A stretch of DNA of 6,128 nt, from positions 25,097 to 31,224 of the forward strand of contig NZCB01000006.1 of assembly GCA_002688165.1 (NCBI GenBank), in the 5' to 3' direction. The notes beneath the pieces were generated by a model that saw nothing but the letters and a program-made list of their open reading frames with translations, had not been told where the DNA came from and searched no databases. Each line of letters starts with the position of its first letter. Position 1 is the first letter of the stretch. This document shows, piece after piece, positions 1 through 4,629 of this stretch. Source of the stretch: Candidatus Pacearchaeota archaeon. GTDB lineage: Archaea > Nanobdellota > Nanobdellia > Pacearchaeales > GW2011-AR1. Made by a program: the position numbers and the translations under genes.

Positions 1-18
1 GATAGTCATAATATTATA

Positions 19-258
19 ATGCAAGCAGCTACTATGGCTGCAATAAATTATAATAAAACTCATGAGGGTATTGAATGTTATTTAATAGAAGGTAGGTATG
101 AAGGACAATTAACACATATAGGGCATATGCCTATTTTTATTGAAGATAATTCTATTCATTTGTATGGAGAAAGGGATGAGGATAATGAGTTAATAGTGGA
201 AGAGATTGTTAAAAGATGTAAAAAGGATGGACTTGATGTTAAAATATTGCACGATTAA
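19..258 (+). CDS. Small hypothetical protein, possibly the 3' part of a longer gene
   Basis: I do not recognise this protein. From the ATG at 19 it has 79 residues. A short helical-looking N-terminus is followed by alternating hydrophobic and polar stretches (ECYLIEGRYEG, HMPIFIED, SIHLYGE) that suggest a small beta-rich fold, then an acidic/basic helix (ELIVEEIVKRCKK) and a last strand (LDVKIL). No signal peptide or membrane segment is seen. The start is uncertain: the frame is open to base 1 with no stop, there is no Shine-Dalgarno before 19, and the promoter zone used by leaderless genes elsewhere in this window would lie outside it. The true start may therefore be upstream, or at the second Met (residue 6). 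Only 42 bp separate it from the next gene on the same strand, but that gene has its own TATA-like box. Confidence 0.6.
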   Translation: MQAATMAAINYNKTHEGIECYLIEGRYEGQLTHIGHMPIFIEDNSIHLYGERDEDNELIVEEIVKRCKKDGLDVKILHD

Positions 259-271
259 ATTAATATTAACA

Positions 272-279
272 TTTAAAAA
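272..279 (+). promoter_or_regulatory. TATA-like box for the membrane protein at 301
   Basis: The octamer TTTAAAAA begins 29 nt before the ATG at 301. No Shine-Dalgarno is present in between, so transcription would begin at or next to the start codon and give a leaderless mRNA. The spacing is slightly shorter than the 32 nt seen for four other genes here. Confidence 0.5.
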
Positions 280-300
280 TTAGTTTTACTTGAATAAATT

Positions 301-540
301 ATGGTGGTTTTAATTTATATAATAATTATATTGTTAGCAATACCTACTGGATTGTTTTTGGCAAAATTATGTGAAGAAGAATTGAATGATTGGAAATTAA
401 GATTTAAAATTATGATTATAATATCTTTTATTTTGTCTATTGGAATTTATTTTTCGTCATTAGAATATAAAATATCAATAATGGTTTCATTACTTTTTAT
501 AATAATGACTCTCTTAACTTTAATTAAAAAAACATTATAA
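301..540 (+). CDS. Small three-helix membrane protein, function unknown
   Basis: I do not recognise a named family. The 79-residue product is almost entirely membrane-embedded. Hydrophobic segments lie at about residues 2-22, 35-52 and 57-75. The first loop is acidic and then basic (CEEELNDWKLRFK, about 24-36), and the C-terminus ends in two lysines (IKKTL). There is no separate cleavable signal peptide; helix 1 begins at the first residues. The ATG at 301 is supported by a TATA-like box 29 nt upstream and the lack of a better start. It is followed after 49 bp by a SemiSWEET-type transporter gene on the same strand, so a shared membrane role is possible but not shown by the sequence. Confidence 0.75.
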   Translation: MVVLIYIIIILLAIPTGLFLAKLCEEELNDWKLRFKIMIIISFILSIGIYFSSLEYKISIMVSLLFIIMTLLTLIKKTL

Positions 541-547
541 CAAATCA

Positions 548-584
548 TTTTTATACTCTATTTTCTATATATTGTTAAGAGGTG
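548..584 (+). promoter_or_regulatory. TATA-like box and Shine-Dalgarno before the SemiSWEET gene
   Basis: TTTTTATA at 548-555 is a TATA-like element, and GAGGTG at 579-584 is a good archaeal Shine-Dalgarno 5 nt before the ATG at 590. The Shine-Dalgarno decides the start: it favours 590 over the in-frame TTG at 572, which would place this element inside the gene. The TATA assignment is weaker than the ribosome-binding site. Confidence 0.5.
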
Positions 585-589
585 TTATA

Positions 590-946
590 ATGGCAAGTGG
601 ATTACATCATTTTCATAAAAGAAAAGGAAAATTAGTTATGAATCCAAAACCTATTAAGCGTCCATTTAAAACTCCTTCAAAAAACAAATTAAGGGGATTT
701 ATGGATACAATTATTTATATTGTTGCAGTTTTAGGTCCTTTAATTGCAATACCCCAGGTTTTAAAGATATGGCATTTAAAGGAAGCAACAGGAGTTTCAT
801 TAATTACCTGGATAGGTTATCTTTTTGGAGGTTTTTTTTGGTTAACCTATGGATTATTACATGAAGAAAAACCAATCATAATAACAAATGCCCTTTGGAT
901 ATTTGTTCAAATATTCATAATAATTGGAATTGTAAGATATGGATGA
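590..946 (+). CDS. SemiSWEET / PQ-loop family transporter subunit with basic N-terminal extension
   Basis: This is a 118-residue protein of the MtN3/SWEET/PQ-loop group. SemiSWEETs have one three-helix bundle and dimerise in the membrane to move small sugars; the substrate here cannot be read from sequence. Helix 1 (about 40-60) contains the diagnostic Pro-Gln pair (P55-Q56 in GPLIAIPQVLKIW). Helix 2 (about 70-90) carries WIGYLFGG and the WLTYG signature, and helix 3 (about 95-115) begins with ITNALW, where N100 may match the pocket Asn of the family. The region after helix 1 (KEATGVSLITW) is also typical. The first 37 residues are an extra Lys/Arg/His-rich tail (HHFHKRKGK, KPIKRPFK) not found in minimal SemiSWEETs of about 85-95 residues. 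GAGGTG 5 nt upstream supports the start. The stop lies 2 nt from the stop of the convergent gene. Confidence 0.85.
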   Translation: MASGLHHFHKRKGKLVMNPKPIKRPFKTPSKNKLRGFMDTIIYIVAVLGPLIAIPQVLKIWHLKEATGVSLITWIGYLFGGFFWLTYGLLHEEKPIIITNALWIFVQIFIIIGIVRYG

Positions 947-948
947 TT

Positions 949-1302
949 TTATCTATATGTTTGAAAACCAAGATTTTTTATCTCTATAATTTCTAAATCT
1001 ATAGTGTATTTTGGATGGCTTGTAAATCTTCTAGGAAATGTAAAATATTCTATATTCCATCCATTATTTTCCATTTGATGAATATCTTCATCAATAAGAA
1101 TTATTAATCCACTATTTTTAGGAGAATTTCTTTTCATAAAGTTATGAGCAATTTTGGGATTATGAAACATTGGAACGGTTATTTTATCTTCATTGTCTTT
1201 TAAAACTAAGATTGGTATCCATCCTTCTTTTTTGCATTCAAATTGAAAATCTTGTGCTTTTAAATTTCCATCATTGTATAAAACCGCATATTTCTCTTCC
1301 AT
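949..1302 (-). CDS. Hypothetical soluble 117-aa protein, co-directional with eL15
   Basis: I do not recognise this family. The protein looks like a small soluble alpha/beta domain. It starts with EKYAVLYNDG, followed by strands (WIPILVLK, ITVPMF), a helix that includes IAHNFMKRN (about 51-59), a hydrophobic strand LIILIDEDI (66-74), then GWNIEYFTFPRRF (81-93) and a last strand YTIDLEIIEI (99-108). No cysteine cluster or membrane segment is seen. The ATG lies 21 nt downstream of the eL15 stop on the same strand. No TATA-like box was found at the usual distance and no Shine-Dalgarno is obvious, so it is probably transcribed with eL15. Its stop faces that of the SemiSWEET gene across 2 nt, leaving no intergenic room for a dedicated terminator. 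Confidence 0.7.
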   Translation of the reverse strand: MEEKYAVLYNDGNLKAQDFQFECKKEGWIPILVLKDNEDKITVPMFHNPKIAHNFMKRNSPKNSGLIILIDEDIHQMENNGWNIEYFTFPRRFTSHPKYTIDLEIIEIKNLGFQTYR

Positions 1303-1323
1303 TTTCTAATAATATAAAATTAG

Positions 1324-1896
1324 TTATTTGCCTCTTCTCATACCTGCTCTTACACTAGGTCTGCTCTTGTTCATAGGATTTTTGCTTCTTAATCCTCTAG
1401 ATTTCTTTCCGGCAGATGTTAGTCCTCTTTGAACTCTATTTTGATTAGTTTTTTTTACTAACCATTTTGTGTCTTTATTCTTTGAAATTTCGGGTTTGCT
1501 CGGATCAACTAAAATAACTTCATAAAAATAATGTTTACCATCTTTAGCTAAATAATAACTGTTTAAGACTTCTAGATTTGCGAATTTTTTTTGAGCCCTA
1601 TTTTCAGCAACCCATCTGTAACTCATTTTTACAACTTTTCTTATAGTGTGTCTTTTTGATCTTCTACCTTTATTTGTCCTATGTCTTTGTCTTCCACCTC
1701 TAAGCATTCTAACTCTAACTATAACAAATCCTTTTTTCGCTTTATATCCTAGAGATCTAGCCCTATCTAATCTTGTAGGTTTATCAATTTTAACAATAGA
1801 ATTTTCTTTTCTCCAATCTATCATAAGCTTTCTAAGTCTCTCAGTATCTGGCTTTTTCCAAGCTTCTCTTAATTTATTGTATAATCCTTTTACCAT
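1324..1896 (-). CDS. rpl15e: Large-subunit ribosomal protein eL15 (L15e)
   Basis: The 190-residue product is eL15, a structural protein of the archaeal and eukaryotic large ribosomal subunit that binds 23S rRNA. Recognisable family blocks in order are the N-terminal helix GLYNKLREAWKKP (4-16), DRARSLGYKAKKGFVIVRVR (44-63), the Arg-rich RGGRQRHRTNKGRRSKR (66-82), the central ANLEVLNSYYLAKDGKHYFYEVILVD (106-131) and the C-terminal RGLTSAGKKSRGLR (157-170), with a very basic tail. The length is normal for archaea. The ATG is preceded at 32 nt by TTTTTAAA with no Shine-Dalgarno, which suggests a leaderless transcript. The tRNA-Ile gene lies 45 bp upstream on the same strand, and a 117-aa gene follows after 21 nt. 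Confidence 0.97.
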   Translation of the reverse strand: MVKGLYNKLREAWKKPDTERLRKLMIDWRKENSIVKIDKPTRLDRARSLGYKAKKGFVIVRVRMLRGGRQRHRTNKGRRSKRHTIRKVVKMSYRWVAENRAQKKFANLEVLNSYYLAKDGKHYFYEVILVDPSKPEISKNKDTKWLVKKTNQNRVQRGLTSAGKKSRGLRSKNPMNKSRPSVRAGMRRGK

Positions 1897-1920
1897 TATA
1901 TTATTTTTACCAAAAGTTCA

Positions 1921-1928
1921 TTTAAAAA
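1921..1928 (-). promoter_or_regulatory. TATA box of eL15 gene
   Basis: On the minus strand this reads AGG-TTTTTAAA-TG. Its first T lies 32 nt before the eL15 ATG, which places initiation at or very close to the start codon. The same T-run begins about 14 nt past the tRNA-Ile 3' end and could also act as a U-tract ending the tRNA transcript. Confidence 0.7.
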
Positions 1929-1941
1929 CCTTCTTATTAAA

Positions 1942-2016
1942 TGGTCCTGCACAGATTCGAACTGTGGACCCCTACCTTATCAGAGTAGTGCTCTAACCAG
2001 GCTGAGCTACAGGACC
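1942..2016 (-). tRNA. tRNA-Ile (anticodon GAT)
   Basis: A complete 75-nt cloverleaf can be folded by eye. The acceptor stem GGTCCTG/CAGGACC is perfectly paired, with discriminator A. The D-arm GCTC/GAGC has the loop AGCCTGGTTA. The anticodon stem CTACT/GGTAG has one G-T pair and the loop CTGATAA, so the anticodon is GAT, which reads ATC/ATT (isoleucine). The variable loop is GGGTC, and the T-arm CACAG/CTGTG has the loop TTCGAAT. There is no intron. CCA is not encoded: the strand continues with TTT, so CCA must be added after transcription. A TATA box starts 31 nt upstream of the 5' end. Confidence 0.97.
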
Positions 2017-2039
2017 ATAGAATCTAGAATTATAATGGG

Positions 2040-2047
2040 TTTAAAAA
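2040..2047 (-). promoter_or_regulatory. TATA box of tRNA-Ile
   Basis: On the minus strand this reads AGA-TTTTTAAA-CCC. The first T is 31 nt upstream of the mature tRNA 5' end, so the primary transcript should begin at or within a base or two of the tRNA itself. Confidence 0.65.
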
Positions 2048-2111
2048 TCTTTTGAGATGACTATATTTTCGAATTAAGGAATTTTAGAGTTTTTTTTGAT
2101 TTTATTTAACG

Positions 2112-2594
2112 TTATTTTCTATAAAATCTTGTACGCGCAAATTTTTCGCGGCGATCATATGGTCTAGGTTCATTGTTTCCATTGGCTTTAAGAAAATCTT
2201 CATTAGCCTGAGCTATTCCTGCAATAACATTTTCATCCTCACGATCTCCTTCTTTATATCTCCTAAAAGTATTTTTATCCATAATATTCTTTGCAAAATC
2301 ATCATAAGACCATCCTTTTTTTTCTTGCCTAAGTCTTCTTTTTTCTATCTTTTTAAATCTCTCAATATCTCCTATATCTTCGAGATGATTTAAACAATCC
2401 ATATGAAAATCAAGCTTAGATCTAAATTTTAATTTTTTTATTCTAGGAAGAGGTTTCATAATTCTTATATATCCTCCAAATCTAAAAAGTCTATCTAAAT
2501 AATTTTCTCCTACTTCAAAAATATGCATAATTTCATCTAGCATTGATTCAATTTGTTTTGGTTTCAAATTATCTTTATAGGTTCTAATATCCAT
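2112..2594 (-). CDS. Hypothetical basic, mostly helical 160-aa protein
   Basis: I do not recognise this protein. It has 160 residues, many charged, with no membrane segment or signal peptide. The N-terminal half looks helical (PKQIESMLDEIMHIFEVGE, 12-30). It is followed by a basic strand-like part with prolines (YIRIMKPLPRIKKLKFRSK, 42-60), one lone cysteine (C67) and a strongly charged helix (IERFKKIEKRRLRQEKKG, 77-94). The C-terminus is probably disordered and Arg-rich, with RPYDRREKFARTRFYRK as the last 17 residues, a composition that suggests nucleic-acid or ribosome contact (inference only). The ATG is supported by GTGAT 9 nt upstream and a TATA box 48 nt upstream. That TATA box abuts the stop codon of the preceding zinc-ribbon gene, so it has its own promoter despite the 53-bp gap. 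Confidence 0.7.
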   Translation of the reverse strand: MDIRTYKDNLKPKQIESMLDEIMHIFEVGENYLDRLFRFGGYIRIMKPLPRIKKLKFRSKLDFHMDCLNHLEDIGDIERFKKIEKRRLRQEKKGWSYDDFAKNIMDKNTFRRYKEGDREDENVIAGIAQANEDFLKANGNNEPRPYDRREKFARTRFYRK

Positions 2595-2603
2595 GTCATT
2601 GTT

Positions 2604-2642
2604 ATCACTCTCTATTTTAATTCAAAAAATCTACTTTAAAAA
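2604..2642 (-). promoter_or_regulatory. TATA box and short leader with Shine-Dalgarno-like site for the 160-aa protein
   Basis: TTTTTAAA occupies 2642-2635 on the minus strand, 48 nt before the ATG at 2594. Initiation about 30 nt downstream would leave a leader of roughly 17 nt containing GAGAGTGAT, whose GTGAT can pair with the archaeal anti-Shine-Dalgarno. The arrangement matches that of the EndoV gene. Confidence 0.5.
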
Positions 2643-2647
2643 TTTAT

Positions 2648-3283
2648 CTATTTTGCCTGTAATTCAATAATAAGATTATCTTTAACTAAATGATATCTCA
2701 AAATGGGGAGATTAATATTAAGATTTTTTGAATAAACTTTATCCTTAGATAGGGCTTTTATTTCTACAGAATTTTCTAGTTGATTGATTAAAACATCTTC
2801 TATGTTGTCTACTCCTGGAACAACTAGCTCATAAATTATCTTGTCAGATAATCTTTTTATTCGGGATTTGGGTTCTGTTTTAGGTAATTTTGAGAATCTT
2901 TTTAATTTTTCATTAGAGATTGTGTTATTTATTTTAATTGGTTGAGAGTTTTGCATTTCATTCTCTGAAAAAACTTTTTCCCCATTAACAAAAAATTGAA
3001 CATTAAGTCCCGGATTTTTTTGTCTTTTATTATTTTGAGGATTATTCATTTCATTATTCATGTTTTTCATTTGTTTTTCTAATATTTTCATAGCACTATT
3101 AATCATCTTTTCCATAAAATTATCTGAGAAATTCATTTTTTCTTCAAGGGTAGAATCATTTATGCCTAACATTCCATAATCTTCTTGTTCATGTTTTCCT
3201 TTAAGATTTAGGCCACATGAGGGACAAAATCTATTATCGCTTTTAATTTTGCTTTCGCATCTAGAACATCTTTGACTAAACAT
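2648..3283 (-). CDS. Zinc-ribbon protein with C-terminal Hsp20/CS-like domain
   Basis: The 211-residue product has three parts. Residues 1-30 form a small zinc ribbon with two CxxC knuckles (C6-C9 and C20-C23, in CSRC and CPSC). Residues about 35-140 are low in complexity and rich in Asn, Lys and Met, with an amphipathic helix MEKMINSAMKILEKQMKNM (57-75) and a short strand VQFFVNGEKVF (95-105). Residues about 141-211 resemble an alpha-crystallin/Hsp20 or CS beta-sandwich: DKIIYELVVPGVDNIEDV, then VEIKAL, LNINLPI and a final DNLIIEL. Hsp20-type domains bind unfolded or partner proteins, so a chaperone or adaptor role in the cytoplasm is plausible. No C-terminal IxI motif is visible, which argues against a classical oligomeric small heat-shock protein. 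The ATG has a TATA box 32 nt upstream and no Shine-Dalgarno. Confidence 0.75.
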   Translation of the reverse strand: MFSQRCSRCESKIKSDNRFCPSCGLNLKGKHEQEDYGMLGINDSTLEEKMNFSDNFMEKMINSAMKILEKQMKNMNNEMNNPQNNKRQKNPGLNVQFFVNGEKVFSENEMQNSQPIKINNTISNEKLKRFSKLPKTEPKSRIKRLSDKIIYELVVPGVDNIEDVLINQLENSVEIKALSKDKVYSKNLNINLPILRYHLVKDNLIIELQAK

Positions 3284-3307
3284 TTGGATATAATCAGTTC
3301 AATTTAG

Positions 3308-3315
3308 TTTAAAAA
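3308..3315 (-). promoter_or_regulatory. TATA box of zinc-ribbon/Hsp20 gene
   Basis: On the minus strand this reads AAG-TTTTTAAA-CT, starting 32 nt before the ATG at 3283. This predicts a leaderless transcript like that of eL15. Confidence 0.65.
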
Positions 3316-3362
3316 CTTTATGATGCATGAAGTTTATTTTTAGAATTTGTTATTTATAAGAC

Positions 3363-3384
3363 TTAAAAACCGTAAGGTTTTTAA
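3363..3384. repeat. Inverted repeat overlapping the EndoV TATA box
   Basis: TTAAAAACC-GTAA-GGTTTTTAA is a perfect 9-bp inverted repeat with a 4-bp spacer. The right arm contains the EndoV TATA box, and the left arm is an equivalent GGTTTTTAA facing the other way. It may be a bidirectional core promoter, an operator for a dimeric repressor that would mask the TATA box, or both. Confidence 0.55.
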
Positions 3385-3418
3385 AAGAAATATATCCTCT
3401 ATAACTACCTATTAGGAG
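3378..3418 (+). promoter_or_regulatory. TATA box and Shine-Dalgarno of EndoV homologue
   Basis: TTTTTAAA at 3378-3385 lies 47 nt before the ATG at 3425. Initiation about 30 nt downstream leaves a leader of roughly 16 nt that contains AGGAG (3414-3418), 6 nt before the ATG. This element fixes the start at 3425. Confidence 0.65.
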
Positions 3419-3424
3419 CTAAAA

Positions 3425-4117
3425 ATGGGAGAAAACTTATTAGATACACGTAAGGATGAACTATCAAAAAGATATGGAATAGATTTTGATAAACTTGAAA
3501 AGGAACAAATAAAATTAGCTAAAGATTTAACTATTAAAGATAAAATTGATTTTTCTTTAGTAGATAGATTTGGAGCTGTAGAAAATATTTTTATAAAAAA
3601 TAAGATTTTAAGTTGTTTTATAGTGGTTGATAAAGATTTTGAGATAATTGACCAAGCTTATGCATTTGAGAGGATTCCCTTTCCATATTTTCCAGGATTT
3701 AGGGGATATAGGGAACTTCCTGCAATGATTAAAGCTCTAGAAAGGCTAAATGAGAAACCAGATATAGTTTTCATTTCAGCACAGGGTATAATTCATCCGA
3801 GATTAGGTTTAGCAAGTCATTTTGGATTGGTTACTAATATCCCTTCAGTAGGAGTTTCAAGTTCTTTGATAGAATGTGAAGCTTCAAATGAAGATGCATC
3901 AGAAATTATAAATGATAATGAAGTTGTTGGAAAGGTTTTGATAAGTAAGAAAGAGAGTAATCCTCTTTATATAAGTCCAGGGAATAATATAACTGTTAAC
4001 TCTTCATATGATATTAGTAAGAAACTTATTAGATTGCCCCATAAAAGGCCTGAGCCGATTCATATAGCTGCAAAATATGCGAGGAACGTTAAAAAAGAGT
4101 TAGTAATTGAAGATTAG
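3425..4117 (+). CDS. Endonuclease V homologue, probably catalytically altered
   Basis: The 230-residue protein is homologous to endonuclease V (Nfi), which nicks DNA or RNA near deoxyinosine or inosine. Family landmarks are clear: the wedge and following block FPYFPGFRGYRE (86-97, matching PYIPGFLSFRE), KPDIVFISAQGIIHPRLGLASHFGL (111-135), the IPSVGV block (139-144) and NPLYISPG (179-186). E97 matches catalytic E89 of the E. coli/T. maritima numbering, and D47 is a likely but alignment-dependent match for the first Asp. The usual DGxG reads SAQG here, so catalytic D110 is S118. The Lys of GVAK is Ser (S145), and the His of GHR is Asn (N187). It may be an inactive inosine-binding protein or have changed chemistry. 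Length and start (AGGAG 6 nt upstream) are normal. The stop overlaps the convergent gene's stop by 2 nt. Confidence 0.88.
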   Translation: MGENLLDTRKDELSKRYGIDFDKLEKEQIKLAKDLTIKDKIDFSLVDRFGAVENIFIKNKILSCFIVVDKDFEIIDQAYAFERIPFPYFPGFRGYRELPAMIKALERLNEKPDIVFISAQGIIHPRLGLASHFGLVTNIPSVGVSSSLIECEASNEDASEIINDNEVVGKVLISKKESNPLYISPGNNITVNSSYDISKKLIRLPHKRPEPIHIAAKYARNVKKELVIED

Positions 4118-4443
4118 GTGAATTCCTTTAATCTAGGTAGAAAGAAAATTGAACTTAAGATAAAAATGCAAAACCCTAGAAATCCTAGAAGTATATAATA
4201 AATTAAGTATGATTTTTCAGTGTATAATTCTTCTTGTTCTTCTTCTTGTTCTTCTTCTTCTTCTTGTTCTTCATCATCTATTGCCAATCCTGTTAATTTA
4301 TTTTTGGCATTTATATTTTGTTCAGAAATCCCCTCTTCAACTATGTTTGATAAATTAAAAGATATTAACATTAGAACTACTAATATTGAAATAAACATGA
4401 ATGAGTTATAATACTCACTATCATAAATTTTTAATTTATTCAT
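4114..4443 (-). CDS. Two-helix membrane protein with acidic linker, coupled to AbrB gene
   Basis: I do not recognise this 109-residue protein. It has an N-terminal membrane helix (about 14-32), a loop of about 45 residues, and a second helix (about 79-102), ending in the basic LPRLKEFT. The loop holds NKLTGLAID (48-56) followed by an almost pure Glu/Gln tract (56-72). I recall similar T-G-x-A-I motifs in DPANN surface proteins, but cannot verify that here. The ATG overlaps the stop of the upstream AbrB-type gene as ATGA, and a perfect AAGGAGG lies inside that gene 5 nt before the ATG, so translation is probably coupled and the two products linked in function. Whether the acidic loop faces the cytoplasm or the outside is not clear. 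The tail overlaps the EndoV stop. Confidence 0.75.
   Translation of the reverse strand: MNKLKIYDSEYYNSFMFISILVVLMLISFNLSNIVEEGISEQNINAKNKLTGLAIDDEEQEEEEEQEEEQEELYTEKSYLIYYILLGFLGFCIFILSSIFFLPRLKEFT
4228..4278 (-). repeat. Imperfect GAA/CAA codon repeat (Glu/Gln tract)
   Basis: Seventeen codons of the membrane protein (residues 56-72) are built from GAT, GAA and CAA, with GAA-rich blocks separated by single CAA codons. It is a homopurine-rich microsatellite-like tract, likely prone to length change by slippage in steps of three. It encodes the acidic loop between the two membrane helices. Confidence 0.8.
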
Positions 4444-4592
4444 TTGCCCCTCCTTATTTCATTAGTGTCTAAATTTATTGCTAAGAAATCTCCTTCATCG
4501 AGATCAAATCTATCTATGGTATCTTTGGGAATAGTGACTACAAAACTATTTCCTACCTTTCTCAATCTTACATCAAATTTTCTGTCATTCAT
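4440..4592 (-). CDS. AbrB/MazE-type swapped-hairpin DNA-binding protein (50 aa)
   Basis: Translation of the minus strand from the ATG at 4592 gives 50 residues that match a lone SpoVT/AbrB (MazE-like) domain. A basic first strand (KFDVRLRKVGNS) leads into FVVTIPKDTIDRFDLDEGDFLAI, the typical 'GNS-hhhTIPK..h..h.L..GD.h.h' pattern, residues about 5-40. Such domains dimerise by swapping hairpins and bind palindromic DNA as transition-state regulators or antitoxins. There is almost no C-terminal tail, the part with which MazE-type antitoxins usually bind a toxin, so a pure regulator is favoured. An in-frame stop lies 3 codons upstream of the ATG, fixing this start. Its stop TGA overlaps the next ATG (ATGA), and codons 46-48 carry that gene's Shine-Dalgarno. 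A palindrome at 4613-4629 just upstream suggests autoregulation (inference). Confidence 0.88.
   Translation of the reverse strand: MNDRKFDVRLRKVGNSFVVTIPKDTIDRFDLDEGDFLAINLDTNEIRRGK
4449..4455 (-). promoter_or_regulatory. Perfect internal Shine-Dalgarno for the membrane protein
   Basis: On the minus strand AAGGAGG ends 5 nt before the ATG at 4443 and is embedded in the last codons of the AbrB-type gene (Ile-Arg-Arg). It is the strongest ribosome-binding site in the window and points to efficient re-initiation from a bicistronic mRNA. Confidence 0.85.
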
Positions 4593-4612
4593 TTTTTATT
4601 ATATTTATCTTC

Positions 4613-4629
4613 CTTAGAAATTTTCTAAG
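4613..4629. promoter_or_regulatory. 17-bp palindrome upstream of AbrB gene (candidate operator)
   Basis: CTTAGAAA-T-TTTCTAAG is a perfect 8-bp inverted repeat around one base, 21-37 nt upstream of the AbrB-type ATG. It lies just downstream of a possible TATA element (TTTTTATT on the minus strand, 4640-4633), where a bound dimer would block initiation. Autoregulation by the AbrB product is the simplest reading, but is inference. Confidence 0.5.

Noticed and set aside
572..589. TTG start six codons upstream for the SemiSWEET gene
   Set aside because: It would place the Shine-Dalgarno GAGGTG (579-584) inside the coding sequence; the ATG at 590 is correctly spaced from it.
1170..1358. Plus-strand 62-codon frame
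   Set aside because: It lies antisense to the 117-aa gene and the end of eL15, is Leu/Cys-rich and has no promoter or ribosome-binding site.
1646..1996. Plus-strand reading frame of 116 codons ending in GPAQIRTVDPYLIRVVL
   Set aside because: It is antisense to eL15 and its tail is the complement of the tRNA-Ile gene, a well-known source of spurious proteins containing 'AQIRTVD'.
4220..4411. Plus-strand Ser/Cys repeat frame (CSSSCSSSSS)
   Set aside because: It is the complement of the GAA/CAA tract in the minus-strand membrane protein, which has a perfect Shine-Dalgarno and credible membrane helices.
4440..4592. Classical MazE antitoxin of a MazEF-type toxin-antitoxin pair
   Set aside because: The downstream partner is a two-helix membrane protein with no MazF or PIN features, and the AbrB-type protein lacks the C-terminal toxin-binding tail; only the DNA-binding domain call is retained.
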